A DNA stretch of 64,000 nt from JAGQKC01 sp965223675 (GTDB lineage Bacteria > Nitrospirota > Nitrospiria > Nitrospirales > UBA8639). The stretch is from the NCBI GenBank assembly GCA_965223675.1, contig OZ245013.1, positions 2,170,001 through 2,234,000 on the forward strand. The letters are read 5' to 3'. Under the pieces are notes generated by a model. That model did not search any database, was not told the origin of the DNA, and saw nothing but the letters and a program-made list of their open reading frames with translations. The position numbers were made by a program, and so were the translations under genes. Of this stretch, positions 1-9,371 are shown one piece after another (position 1 is the first letter of the stretch; every line of letters starts with the position of its first letter).

Positions 1-10
1 TACATTTTCG

Positions 11-1567
11 TCAATGTCGAAAATGTCGCATACCCGTGAAAATCATCGCCAGTTGATGCTCGTCAGCTGCTTTGATGACTTCTTCATCACGAATAGATCC
101 ACCTGGCTGAATAACGGCAGTGACGCCTGCTTTAGCGGCGGCATCAAGACCATCCCGAAACGGGAAAAAGGCATCAGACGCCATTACGGTTCCCTTCACC
201 GGCAACACTGCCTTCATTTCAGATAGTTTCACCGAATCAACCCGACTCATTTGACCCGCACCAATTCCAACAGTTTGATTATTGGAGGCCAGAACAATTG
301 CATTCGATTTGACATGCTTACAAACTTTCCAAGCAAAGTCACAGGCCTCATACTCTTCCGTCGTCGGTTGTCGCTTCGTCGGAATACGCAGTTCCCCAAG
401 ATCTTTGAGTGCGCCAAGATCTCGATCTTGCACGAGCAACCCACCAACGAGTTTTTTCATATCCAACCCATCTCGATGGCTTGACTCTATAGAGCCGACT
501 TCTAAGAGACGAAGATCTTTTTTTCGCCGGAGTTCTGCAAGAGCTTCTTCTGAAAAACCTGGTGCCACGAGTACCTCGACAAACGTTGAAGTCACTTCTT
601 TCGCCATCGCCAGGTCAACCTCACGATTGCAGGCAATGACCCCACCAAATGCCGACACCGGATCGGTTTCTCGTGCTCGAACATAGGCCTCCACACAGGT
701 CATTCCCAACGCTACGCCACATGGATTATTATGCTTTACGATCACGACGCCTATGTCATCAAATTCCTTGACCAATTCCAATGCCGAATTGGCATCTAAA
801 TAGTTGTTATACGACATCGCCTTTCCATAAAGTTGCGCAGCACCTGAAATTGACGGTTCCCGGGAATTCACTTCTCGATAAAACGCTCCTTGCTGATGCG
901 GATTCTCTCCATATCGTAGATTTTGTACTTTCTTATATTGCAGAGAAAGTTGAGGGGGAAACTTTAAATCGGGAGATTCGCTCGCCTGTTGTTCGAGGTA
1001 GGACGCGATCAATCCGTCATAATGGGCTGTGTGACTAAACACTTTCCTTGCGAGTTCTCGGCGAAGGTCTAGAGAGACGGTTCCAGCTTGTAACGCTTCA
1101 AGCACTCGCTCATAATCCTCAGGATCAACGATGACCAGTACATCCTCGTGATTCTTCGCAGCAGACCGTAACATTGACGGACCGCCAATATCGATATTTT
1201 CAATAGCCTCCTCAAAACTGCAACCAGGTTTGGCGATTGTGGCTTCGAATGGATAGAGGTTCACAATCACGACATCGATGGGATCGATTCCCTGCTCGTT
1301 CATTTGCTGGACATGGAGATCTAATTGTCTTCGCCCCAATAAGCCCCCATGAATCTTCGGATGCAGCGTCTTGACCCGTCCACCAAGGATTTCAGGTGAC
1401 CCAGTATACGCCGAGACATCTGTGACGTTGACCCCATCATCTCTCAAGGCTTGAGCGGTGCCACCAGTAGAAAGAATTTCCGCACCTAGGGCCACTAAGC
1501 CCTTGGCAATCTTCACCACTCCGGTCTTATCAGACACACTAATCAGAACCTTATTCACGTTAGCCAT
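11..1567 (-). CDS. purH: Bifunctional AICAR transformylase / IMP cyclohydrolase
   Basis: This 518-residue cytoplasmic enzyme catalyses the last two steps of purine synthesis: formylation of AICAR with 10-formyl-THF, then ring closure to IMP. The N-terminal MGS-like cyclohydrolase domain covers about residues 1-200 (SVSDKTG at 10-16, GRVKTLHPKIHGG at 63-75). The transformylase domain follows, with its KHNNPCG motif at 278-284. The length is normal and the C-terminus (MRHFRH) is complete. An AGGTAGG stretch lies just upstream of the ATG and supports this start. The gene stands alone here; its downstream neighbour lies outside the window. The call is secure. Confidence 0.98.
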   Translation of the reverse strand: MANVNKVLISVSDKTGVVKIAKGLVALGAEILSTGGTAQALRDDGVNVTDVSAYTGSPEILGGRVKTLHPKIHGGLLGRRQLDLHVQQMNEQGIDPIDVVIVNLYPFEATIAKPGCSFEEAIENIDIGGPSMLRSAAKNHEDVLVIVDPEDYERVLEALQAGTVSLDLRRELARKVFSHTAHYDGLIASYLEQQASESPDLKFPPQLSLQYKKVQNLRYGENPHQQGAFYREVNSREPSISGAAQLYGKAMSYNNYLDANSALELVKEFDDIGVVIVKHNNPCGVALGMTCVEAYVRARETDPVSAFGGVIACNREVDLAMAKEVTSTFVEVLVAPGFSEEALAELRRKKDLRLLEVGSIESSHRDGLDMKKLVGGLLVQDRDLGALKDLGELRIPTKRQPTTEEYEACDFAWKVCKHVKSNAIVLASNNQTVGIGAGQMSRVDSVKLSEMKAVLPVKGTVMASDAFFPFRDGLDAAAKAGVTAVIQPGGSIRDEEVIKAADEHQLAMIFTGMRHFRH

Positions 1568-2100
1568 AGTGCCTACCTTTTCTATGCATTCTGGGGAATT
1601 TTCAACAATATTTTTGGGGAAAGGAAAAGTAGCTTATCAAATCGTTATTAGAAACATCAACGAATGCGTTTCTAGGTGGTCCCAAGCAAACCCAACAAAT
1701 TACGTCTGGGCCTCGAGCTCTCGCACCTATCATGGCATCACACCAACAACACCTTAGTGGCATTTCAGAGAATCAATACTAACACCCTAATTTCATGGAG
1801 AATTTTTTCCCTGAAATTGAGATTAAGTCAAACCAAAATTTAACCGAAATATTCTTTAGACGATGAAACACCTCCGGTTTTTCTATTCTCGTTCAATTTG
1901 ATTACAGCATCATATAAGTTATCAAAATACACGAAATCGTGAAAAGTCTATTTTTGTCACGAACCTTCATTGTGATCGATTCAGCCATCAATATCATTTG
2001 AAAATTCCGTGTACCATTTATCCCGTTGACAAGACGAAAAGACAACAGCCAGGTTCAATTTGTATGTGACGAAACATTCTAGCGCTGACGAAAGGCACCC
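1568..2100. other. Intergenic region, no gene seen
   Basis: This AT-rich divergent spacer lies between purH and the SHOCT-type gene and must hold both promoters. A TTGACA hexamer is at 2026-2031, but I see no good -10 box at the right distance. No repeat or hairpin stands out. Confidence 0.5.
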
Positions 2101-2835
2101 ATGATTGAACTGAATATCATTTTCATCGTCACTGTTCTTATTCTTGGTGTTAGCTTGGGGCTATTACAGCACCGTAAGACGGTTGGACCAGATGCGCCTC
2201 CCCCAGCAGCATTTGCTAACACAAACTTCACGCCCACTCAAATGTATATGGACAATACTGGGGGGAGCGGCATTGCACTGAATGACTCTACGAAAACGAT
2301 ATGTGTGATTCAATCATCAACACTTCCACCACGATTCATCCATTTTACTGATCTCATAGCTGTGTTCATGCTAAAAAATGGAGTCATTATTCACAAGACC
2401 CTGAGAACACTTCCTCAAGAATATGCCACTATTGCACAAGAATCTCAAAGTAAACTCCCAGTCACACCTGAATCATCAAGCAACCCATCACCCAATGATC
2501 AAACACAAAAAATTGACCTTTGCTTAGCCATGCAAGATCAGGAAAATCCCAATCACCTTGTCAACTTTTTAGACATGGACACCAAGGAAGACGGCATTCT
2601 TTTCAATAAAGCCATGGTGAGCGCAAAACACTGGTATCAGCTTTTGTCAGATCTTATCCAGCAAGCCAATGGAGTAAAAACCAGTGACGCCAACGTGTCT
2701 TCTTTTGACAATGAGCAAAATGCTGGACCATCAATCGCTAATGAATTGGAAAAACTCAGTGAGTTGCTCAATAAGAAGGCCATCAGTCAAACTGACTTTA
2801 ACGAGGCCAAAGAAAAAATTCTCGCCCGCGGGTAA
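2101..2835 (+). CDS. Membrane-anchored protein with C-terminal SHOCT-like segment
   Basis: The function is unknown. Residues 4-22 form one hydrophobic segment, so the protein is probably held in the inner membrane by its N-terminus. A soluble region of about 180 residues follows that I cannot assign. The last 30 or so residues (NELEKLSELLNKKAISQTDF and onward) match the SHOCT pattern, a short helical oligomerisation domain found at the ends of many unrelated proteins. An AAAGG stretch precedes the ATG. The gene converges on lhgO with only 38 bp between their stop codons. Confidence 0.75.
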   Translation: MIELNIIFIVTVLILGVSLGLLQHRKTVGPDAPPPAAFANTNFTPTQMYMDNTGGSGIALNDSTKTICVIQSSTLPPRFIHFTDLIAVFMLKNGVIIHKTLRTLPQEYATIAQESQSKLPVTPESSSNPSPNDQTQKIDLCLAMQDQENPNHLVNFLDMDTKEDGILFNKAMVSAKHWYQLLSDLIQQANGVKTSDANVSSFDNEQNAGPSIANELEKLSELLNKKAISQTDFNEAKEKILARG

Positions 2836-2873
2836 AGTATTCTCTCACCCATACCGTCAAGCATCTGATGTCG

Positions 2874-4073
2874 TCATGACAATTCTTGAGCAATCTTTTC
2901 GCAAACATAACTCGCGAACGGCATCGAACAGGTAAAGCCTGGAGATACGGCATTTAACACATGCATCGAATGTTTATCACCTTCAACGACAAAGTCCATT
3001 TCTAACCGTTTTTTAGATACATCAAACAATTGAGCACGAATTCCCGGTTTGCCCCATCGGGTGTAAGCACCAATGTCTACTCCGTTTGCTAAGTCTGATG
3101 CCAAGTGGATCAAATATGAACGAGAATACTTTCGAAGTTCTTGGAATGCGAGCCGCTTAAAGTCAAAGTTTGAAGATCCCAATAGGCTTATTTGACGCAT
3201 CAATAAATCTATGAGTTCCGGAAACCGGAAGTTGGCAAACCCGTCATACTGTTCTCGCCAGAACGCCGGGATTGCTGTCGGGCCGATCTTCGCGTTTCCC
3301 TCAACCGTTACCGTCACATGTACACCTAAAAATGGGTTCCTTAAATCAGGCACAGGGTAAATATTGGTACGAAACGATCCTGGTGGCTCATTGGAATAGA
3401 GATACAGCCCTTTAAAAGGAAGAATTCGATATCGATTGGAAAAACCAAAATCTCTTGCAATCACATCGGCATATAAGCCCGCTGCATTCACAACATATTC
3501 AGACTCATAAATTCCGTCAGATGTCACCAACTGCTGACCATTTTTTTTCTGATACATCGCGCCGTAGTGAATAGTCACCCCTTCCTGCAGCGCGTCCTGA
3601 ACCACTGACTCCAAAACTCGAAGTGGGTCCACGGTTGCGGTCGTGGGCGAAAAAATCGCACGTTCACACGTCTTCACTCGAGGCTCCATTTTCTTAGCTT
3701 CGTTCTCGGTCACCTCCTCTAATGTAATGCCATTTTTGCACCCACGCGATAGGAGTTCATCCATAGCTGCATGATCATGATGATCCTTAGCCACAACAAG
3801 CTTTCCACAGCGATTGATAGGCAATTTCTTTGTTTCACAATAGCGAGTCAACAGTTGATTGCCGACTTTCGTAAACTGCGCCTTGAGGCTATCGGGAGTG
3901 TAGTAAAACCCTGCATGGAGGACGCCACTATTACGCCCACTAGCATGAAATCCAAAACGCTCCTCTTTCTCGAGAACCGTCACGGTCGAATCTGGATAGC
4001 CTCGCTTTAATTCCCGAGCAATACTGATCCCAATAATCCCGCCGCCAATAATGAGAAAATCTGACTTGTGCAT
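2874..4073 (-). CDS. lhgO: L-2-hydroxyglutarate oxidase (FAD-dependent)
   Basis: This FAD enzyme of the DAO/GlpO fold oxidises L-2-hydroxyglutarate to 2-oxoglutarate and usually passes electrons to the membrane quinone pool. The dinucleotide-binding motif IIGGGIIGISIAREL is at about residues 7-21. It is followed by the family signature ASGRNSGVLHAGFYY and, near the end, by LNAVSPGFTCSMPFA. The 399-residue length fits the family. It is transcribed alone, convergent with the SHOCT-type gene. The wider DAO family has similar folds, but the SGRNSGVLHAG signature makes LhgO the best call. Confidence 0.93.
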   Translation of the reverse strand: MHKSDFLIIGGGIIGISIARELKRGYPDSTVTVLEKEERFGFHASGRNSGVLHAGFYYTPDSLKAQFTKVGNQLLTRYCETKKLPINRCGKLVVAKDHHDHAAMDELLSRGCKNGITLEEVTENEAKKMEPRVKTCERAIFSPTTATVDPLRVLESVVQDALQEGVTIHYGAMYQKKNGQQLVTSDGIYESEYVVNAAGLYADVIARDFGFSNRYRILPFKGLYLYSNEPPGSFRTNIYPVPDLRNPFLGVHVTVTVEGNAKIGPTAIPAFWREQYDGFANFRFPELIDLLMRQISLLGSSNFDFKRLAFQELRKYSRSYLIHLASDLANGVDIGAYTRWGKPGIRAQLFDVSKKRLEMDFVVEGDKHSMHVLNAVSPGFTCSMPFASYVCEKIAQELS

Positions 4074-4461
4074 TATGAGGTGTTTTTCAATACCTTACCT
4101 AATATCGATATCCACTACCCCCCCGTTTGGGGTATTGCCTGATGGCCATTGTTATCTGATTTAATACGCTGCTGACTGAGTTGGGGTCCCCCTAACCGTT
4201 TACACCCTTATAGTCGATTCAGTTATACTGAAAATGATAAAGCACCAACCTACCCAATCTTGCTATCCGATACGTGATACAAAACGTCAATCATTGTCAG
4301 TAAATCCAAGCGGGTATAACCTTCCAAGGTTTGACGCGTGGAGTATCCCGCAGAATGTCTTGATGGAGCATAAAGATATTAATTGGACTCGCTACAATAC
4401 TTGTTTCTAACTCACATACCCATTTTCTCTAAATACTGCAGAAGGATCAGGTTCCAATAAC
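4074..4461. other. Intergenic region, no gene seen
   Basis: This is the divergent spacer between lhgO and the ankyrin gene. A C-rich/G-rich inverted stretch at about 4116-4135 (TACCCC and GGGGTA arms) could fold but has no T-run. At 4208-4230 there is a single sequence resembling one end of the 97-bp inverted-repeat family described elsewhere, without a convincing partner end. Confidence 0.4.
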
Positions 4462-5220
4462 ATGCTAAACTTTAATTACCGTCTCGTCTTTCTCACAACG
4501 GCGACTACCCTCTTGATCCTCCGACTGTTTTTCATGGAATCGTCTCCATCCTTACATGCTTCAGTAAAAACAGGAGATGTCCAAACGGTCCAGTCACTTC
4601 TTGAAAAAGGGGTAAACATCAATGAAAAGACTTCACAAGGAGCTACACCGCTGCATTTTGCGGTTCAGCGTGGAAATATTCGCTTAATTCAACATCTTCT
4701 TCAAAATGGAGCTGATATTCGTGCACAATATCAGAAGCAATGGACCGCCCTACACTTGGCTGTGCAAGAAGGACACAAGGAAATCGTCATCTTATTGCTC
4801 AAACTGGGAGCACAACCAAACGGTCAAAAGGGTGAATTCTCTCCTCTTCACTTTGCCGCCCAAAACAATCATCTGGCGATTGCTAAAACACTCCTAAGAT
4901 ACCAGGCGGATGTCCAAGCACAATATACCAATGGCTGGACGCCTCTTCACCTTTCCGCGCAAGAAGGCCACAGTGAGATGGTACAGCTTCTTATACAACA
5001 GGGCGCCCAAGTGACAACTCAAAATGCCTTGGGGCTTACCCCGCTCCACTCTGCTGCCCAATTTGGTCACATACAGGTTATACAAATCCTTCTCGAACAC
5101 GGCGCCGACCCTTCAATACAAGATCATGACGGCCTAACCCCTCAGCAACTCGCCGCGCGTCTCAATCACGATCATGCAAGTCGTCTATTGCAAAGATCCT
5201 CAAAAACATTAGCCTTTTAG
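4462..5220 (+). CDS. Secreted or membrane-anchored ankyrin-repeat protein
   Basis: An N-terminal hydrophobic segment at about residues 6-25 would act as a signal anchor. The rest is about seven ankyrin repeats with the usual TPLHxAAxxGHxxxVxxLLxxGA pattern, for example ATPLHFAVQRGNIRLIQHLL and TPLHLSAQEGHSEMVQLLI. Ankyrin solenoids bind other proteins and carry no enzymatic activity. The repeats are highly regular and intact to the stop. The binding partner cannot be read from the sequence, and the neighbours give no functional context. Confidence 0.9.
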   Translation: MLNFNYRLVFLTTATTLLILRLFFMESSPSLHASVKTGDVQTVQSLLEKGVNINEKTSQGATPLHFAVQRGNIRLIQHLLQNGADIRAQYQKQWTALHLAVQEGHKEIVILLLKLGAQPNGQKGEFSPLHFAAQNNHLAIAKTLLRYQADVQAQYTNGWTPLHLSAQEGHSEMVQLLIQQGAQVTTQNALGLTPLHSAAQFGHIQVIQILLEHGADPSIQDHDGLTPQQLAARLNHDHASRLLQRSSKTLAF

Positions 5221-5465
5221 CCAAGAAAAATCCGTGACTATGCTCAATGAGTGAGGCAAATACATTCTCATAAATCTTATGTTCATCAGAACAACAAAGC
5301 ATAACACTGCTTCTACCTAGACATCATAAGAATTCGAGATTTCTTTTGTTCTGTATCAGAACGTTGATTTCCCTCAAGCCTACCCGTAAGGCGAATTATT
5401 TGGCACAATATAGAAAAACCCCCTTGCCATTTCCATTTTTCTCAAAGATTGCGGAGGATCGTGTT

Positions 5466-5858
5466 ATGACTGTGTTCCACAAGTATGGTGTATTCTGTGT
5501 CGTCGTGGGCAGCCTTTTTATAGGATGCTCATCAAGTCCAATGGCTGTGCATTCGGACCAAGAAAGCCTCGGAAAAGGCATTGTCGTAGGATCGATCGCG
5601 GAACAACGAAAACATGAGGCGATGTTTGCATCTTGGCCGTCATCACTGACCATTAAGGGCCAAGTCACAAAAATCGAAGGCGCCGCCTATCTTGTCACTC
5701 ATAATAATGGAGGTAACGTACGTCTACCAGTGGATCAAGAGACAACCATCGATCGACCAGCACATATAGGCGACTGGATCGAAGCCTATACTGATAATAG
5801 TGGACGTGCGTTACAGATACGAAATATTGATGAAGAGGTAATCGTCGAAGAAAACTAG
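5466..5858 (+). CDS. Small lipoprotein with OB-like C-terminal domain
   Basis: This predicted 130-residue lipoprotein has unknown function. An ATG further upstream opens the frame, but the start at 5466 is better: GGAGG sits just before it, and it gives a clean signal peptide ending in the lipobox LFIG-C with Cys21. The C-terminal half (GQVTKIEGAAYLVTHNNGG through GDWIEAYTDNSGRALQIRNI) has the alternating beta pattern of small DUF5666-like or OB barrels and resembles the periplasmic protein at 42761-43072. It probably sits in the outer membrane facing the periplasm. Confidence 0.75.
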   Translation: MTVFHKYGVFCVVVGSLFIGCSSSPMAVHSDQESLGKGIVVGSIAEQRKHEAMFASWPSSLTIKGQVTKIEGAAYLVTHNNGGNVRLPVDQETTIDRPAHIGDWIEAYTDNSGRALQIRNIDEEVIVEEN

Positions 5859-5989
5859 ACCCTCTCAGAACTCTCAGGCACTTGGAAGATACACATTTTA
5901 GACTTTACGATTTAAGTGCTGTTGGATAATTCAAAATCCTTACAATTCCACTCTAAATCGCTGCAGTCACGGAACAACAACTGGTCAGT

Positions 5990-6204
5990 TGGGCTGTTCA
6001 AAAAGTTCCGCCCAGCAAGGCAGCAGCTGCTTTGGAGAACGGAGCGTACACATATAAATACGTGAGCAAGACACTCTCGCGAAATCTCTGCAACATCTGC
6101 CGAATCACCTTACTCACATAGCGCTGGTTCCCTTATAGAAAACAGCGTGGTGTTTGGACGGAGAGGGGGCGAGAACACAGCTGGTAGGCTTTTTCAACAA
6201 CCCC
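5990..6204. mobile_element. Inverted-repeat element (MITE family 2), long or degenerate copy
   Basis: The left end (GGGCTGTTCAAAAAG from 5991) and right end (CTTTTTCAACAACCCC, ending 6204) form terminal inverted repeats of about 16 bp. The inside contains CCCAGCAAGGC, GGAGCGTAC, TACGTGAGCA and GGCGAGAAC, all of which also occur in order in a 121-bp copy at 59804-59924. It ends 2 bp before the nuoN stop codon, so transcripts from nuoN run into it. It has no coding capacity and is presumably moved in trans. Confidence 0.7.
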
Positions 6205-6206
6205 AT

Positions 6207-7688
6207 TTAAGGAAAAGAAATGACCGCGGATGTTGTGACGGAGACAAGTGGACCTGGAAAGATTCCTAAAAAGACAACACCAGCAAGAGCACAGGCAAGA
6301 ACCACAGAAGTCGAAGGGGAAAAAGCTAAACGGGTATTGTTCTCTTGAGCTGCTGAAGGTTCTCGCATGTACATGATCATTACCACACGGAGATAGTAAA
6401 AGGCAGAAATAGCAGCAAAAATCAGCCCAATGACCGCGAGCCAAGCCATACCTGCATTGACTGCAGCCATAAACAGATAGAATTTCCCCATAAATCCGGC
6501 CGTCGGTGGGATCCCCGCTAGAGAGACCATAAAAATCATCATCAGAAAAGCCGCCCCTTTATGACGCTTCGACAGGCCAGTAAAGTCTTCCAATTCTTCT
6601 CCTTCAAGTCCTCCTCGTCGCAAGAGTCCTACGATCGCAAACGCCCCCATGGTCATGAAGGAATAAATGGCCAAATAGAGCATGACACTCGATACGCCTT
6701 GAGAAACAATGGGGTCTCCGTTCGCCACTGAACCCGCCACGACAATTCCAATCAACGCATAGCCAGCATGGGCGATACTGGAATACGCAAGCATTCGTTT
6801 GACGTTCGTCTGGACAATAGCCACAATATTGCCAAGCGCCACGGTCACCAAACACACGACTAAAATCAGTCCTTGCCAGTTTGGTTTCACGCCTCCAAAG
6901 CCTTCGAGCAAGACTCTGAGAAAAGCGGCAAAGCTTGCCGTTTTTGATGCGACTGCCATAAACGCAGTGACAGACGTCGGGGCTCCTTGATACACGTCTG
7001 GCGTCCACATATGAAACGGGACAGCTGAGACTTTAAACCCAAATCCCACAATCAGTAACATCGTAGACAACAGAACCAATGGATCATCAAAGCCACGACT
7101 ATTAACGGCTTGGGCAATGTCCGTCAACTTTGTACTCCCGGCCATTCCATAGAGCAGAGAAATCCCATAGAGGAGAATTCCAGATGAAAAAGATCCGAGG
7201 ATGAAATATTTGGCTGAGGATTCAATGGATTTGGCTTCGAATCGCTTAAATCCGGCCATGATATACAAAGAAATCGACATCAATTCGATGCCAAGATAGA
7301 TAGTCAAGAGATCCGCACCGGATACCATGATCATCATCCCTGCGAGAGAGAGCAGGATGAATCCATAGTACTCAGACAATTCAATCTTCTCTTCTTTTAA
7401 ATAGGTCATCGACAGAAGAATCGTCAGGGCACTGATAACATACAGAAGAAGTTTCCAAAATGCCGCGTACGGATCAATGACGACCAAGTCGCTAAATGCC
7501 AACACGCGACCATTTAAGTTGCCTATCGTCACGAAAAAACAGAGGACCAGAGTGCCTAGACTCATCCAAGCCAAAAAATCCTTCTTTGACGAAGTCATGA
7601 TAGGATCCAGAACGAGCAGCAGACACGCAGCCCCAATAATTAAAAGCTCTGGAAGAATGGCACCTAGATCTGCTAGTGAAGGAGTCAT
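6207..7688 (-). CDS. nuoN: NADH-quinone oxidoreductase subunit N
   Basis: NuoN is one of the three antiporter-like membrane subunits of complex I that pump protons. The 493-residue protein is almost entirely transmembrane helices and carries the Proton_antipo_M region (for example FHMWTPDVYQGAPTSVTAFM and AYSSIAHAGYALIG). It is the last gene of the nuo operon, and its ATG overlaps the nuoM stop by 4 bp, a sign of coupled translation. A palindromic element begins immediately after the stop. Confidence 0.97.
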   Translation of the reverse strand: MTPSLADLGAILPELLIIGAACLLLVLDPIMTSSKKDFLAWMSLGTLVLCFFVTIGNLNGRVLAFSDLVVIDPYAAFWKLLLYVISALTILLSMTYLKEEKIELSEYYGFILLSLAGMMIMVSGADLLTIYLGIELMSISLYIMAGFKRFEAKSIESSAKYFILGSFSSGILLYGISLLYGMAGSTKLTDIAQAVNSRGFDDPLVLLSTMLLIVGFGFKVSAVPFHMWTPDVYQGAPTSVTAFMAVASKTASFAAFLRVLLEGFGGVKPNWQGLILVVCLVTVALGNIVAIVQTNVKRMLAYSSIAHAGYALIGIVVAGSVANGDPIVSQGVSSVMLYLAIYSFMTMGAFAIVGLLRRGGLEGEELEDFTGLSKRHKGAAFLMMIFMVSLAGIPPTAGFMGKFYLFMAAVNAGMAWLAVIGLIFAAISAFYYLRVVMIMYMREPSAAQENNTRLAFSPSTSVVLACALAGVVFLGIFPGPLVSVTTSAVISFP

Positions 7689-9265
7689 GGCGCGAGACTT
7701 TCAGAATTTTTTGAGGATGTGACGTAGGGGGTAGATGCAAATGTCAAACTCTGTGGGAGATGGTCTCGCTGTTTGACCGTCATGACTTGAGCCTGTCTCT
7801 GAACCAAACGATCGACACTCGCGTGCATCACCTCTAACAACGGTTTAGGGTACAACCCTATCCAGAATACAAATCCGACCAAGGGAACCATCATCCCAAA
7901 CTCACGCCAGTTCAGATCAACGAGCTTTGGAGCCATCTTCTCTGAGGGCGTGCCGTACACGACCCGCTGGAGCATGTACAAAATGTACGCTGCGGCGAGG
8001 ATAATCCCGAGTGAGGCGAGAGTTGCTGCTAACTTACTCCAGACAAATGTTCCAATGAGTACGAGAAATTCACCCACAAAACTGTTCATTCCAGGAAGTC
8101 CAACAGAAGACAGCGCAAAGATGACAAGAAATGTCGCGTACTTTGGCATGGGAGCGGCAAGACCGGCATTATCAGAAATTTGTCGGCTATGGGTTCGTTC
8201 ATAAATAATTCCTACACACATAAAGAGCGCACCTGTCGTAATACCATGGTTCACCATCTGAAGGATCGCCCCCTCAATACCCTGGGCATTCAACGCAAAA
8301 ATGCCGAGCGTGACAAACCCCATATGGCTCACACTGGAATAGGCAATAAGCTTTTTGAGATCGGCTTGTGCCAATGCCATATAGGCCCCGTAGATAATGG
8401 CAATGACCGACAAACTCATAATCACGGGCGTAAAGAGTTCTGTCGCATCTGGCAACATTGGTAACGAAAAACGAAGAAATCCATAGGTCCCCATTTTTAA
8501 GAGAACACTAGCGAGAATAATGCTCCCCGCCGTAGGAGCTTCCACATGGGCATCAGGTAACCATGTATGAAAGGGAAACATCGGAACTTTGACCGCAAAG
8601 GCCGCAAAGAAGGCCCAAAAAAGCAACGCCTGGAGACTGGGCGCATATTCAGCCCGGCTCAATGCCAAGATATCAAACGTATGACCACCTTGGAAAAACA
8701 GTACAAGAATGGCAACTAAAAGAAGAATACTTCCGGCCAGGGTGTAAAGAAAAAACTTAATGGCCGCATAGACACGATTGGGACCGCCCCAAATCCCGAT
8801 CAGCAAGTACATGGGAATGAGCATGGTTTCCCAGAAAACATAAAACAACACAAAATCTAGCGCACAAAACACGCCGATGGTCGCGGTCTCCATGACAAGA
8901 AGACTGATCATAAATTCACGGACCCGTGTTTCTATCGCTGTCCACGAAACGAGAATACAGAGTGGCGTCAGAAAGGTCGTGAGTAAGACCAATGGCATGC
9001 TGATCCCATCGATTCCAACCGAATAATTGATGGGCGGAGAGGCAATCCAAAGATACCGCTCCACAAACTGCATACCGGCATTGGCATTGTCGAACAAGAT
9101 CCAGAGTGGTAACGAGGCAAGAAGCACAAGACCCGAAAAAGCCAGAGCGACCTGCCTGGCTGCTGCTTCCCCGGCAAGAAGAACAGCCCCCACACCAACA
9201 ATCGGTAAAAAAATTACCAACGTCAGCCAAGGGAACCCGCTTGATGGCATAACTAGTTCGGTCAT
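7685..9265 (-). CDS. nuoM: NADH-quinone oxidoreductase subunit M
   Basis: This is an antiporter-like proton-pumping subunit of complex I, 526 residues with about 14 membrane helices. The conserved glutamate of the pumping pathway is visible in VFWETMLIPMYLLIGIWGG. The Proton_antipo core follows (FHTWLPDAHVEAPTAGSIIL and AYSSVSHMGFVTLGIF). The cytoplasmic tail is slightly long compared with E. coli (ending QSLTFASTPYVTSSKNSESLAP). It overlaps nuoN by 4 bp, and a 106-bp AT-rich spacer separates it from nuoL. Confidence 0.97.
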   Translation of the reverse strand: MTELVMPSSGFPWLTLVIFLPIVGVGAVLLAGEAAARQVALAFSGLVLLASLPLWILFDNANAGMQFVERYLWIASPPINYSVGIDGISMPLVLLTTFLTPLCILVSWTAIETRVREFMISLLVMETATIGVFCALDFVLFYVFWETMLIPMYLLIGIWGGPNRVYAAIKFFLYTLAGSILLLVAILVLFFQGGHTFDILALSRAEYAPSLQALLFWAFFAAFAVKVPMFPFHTWLPDAHVEAPTAGSIILASVLLKMGTYGFLRFSLPMLPDATELFTPVIMSLSVIAIIYGAYMALAQADLKKLIAYSSVSHMGFVTLGIFALNAQGIEGAILQMVNHGITTGALFMCVGIIYERTHSRQISDNAGLAAPMPKYATFLVIFALSSVGLPGMNSFVGEFLVLIGTFVWSKLAATLASLGIILAAAYILYMLQRVVYGTPSEKMAPKLVDLNWREFGMMVPLVGFVFWIGLYPKPLLEVMHASVDRLVQRQAQVMTVKQRDHLPQSLTFASTPYVTSSKNSESLAP

Positions 9266-9371
9266 AAGCTAATTAAAAAGTTAAATGAAAAGTGAAAAAT
9301 ATATTTCTGCGCCACTCTGAAATTTTTCATTTTACAATTTTCAAGTTGCATAAATTGCCATGCATTGTCTG
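9266..9371. repeat. AT-rich imperfect palindrome between nuoL and nuoM
   Basis: The spacer contains TTAAATGAAAAGTGAAAAAT and, about 40 bp later, ATTTTTCATTTTACAATTTT. These two stretches are roughly inverted copies of each other. Similar GTGAAAA/TTTCAC-type text occurs in the nuoF-nuoE and nuoE-nuoCD gaps, so this is probably a degenerate dispersed repeat and not a terminator. Confidence 0.45.

Noticed and set aside
2026..2066. TTGACA upstream of the SHOCT-type gene as a promoter
   Set aside because: No acceptable -10 hexamer at 16-18 bp; the closest (TGTATG) is too far away.
4208..4320. Possible further MITE family 1 copy
   Set aside because: The left sequence TATAGTCGATTCAGTTAT fits, but no inverse partner of acceptable quality lies about 95 bp away.
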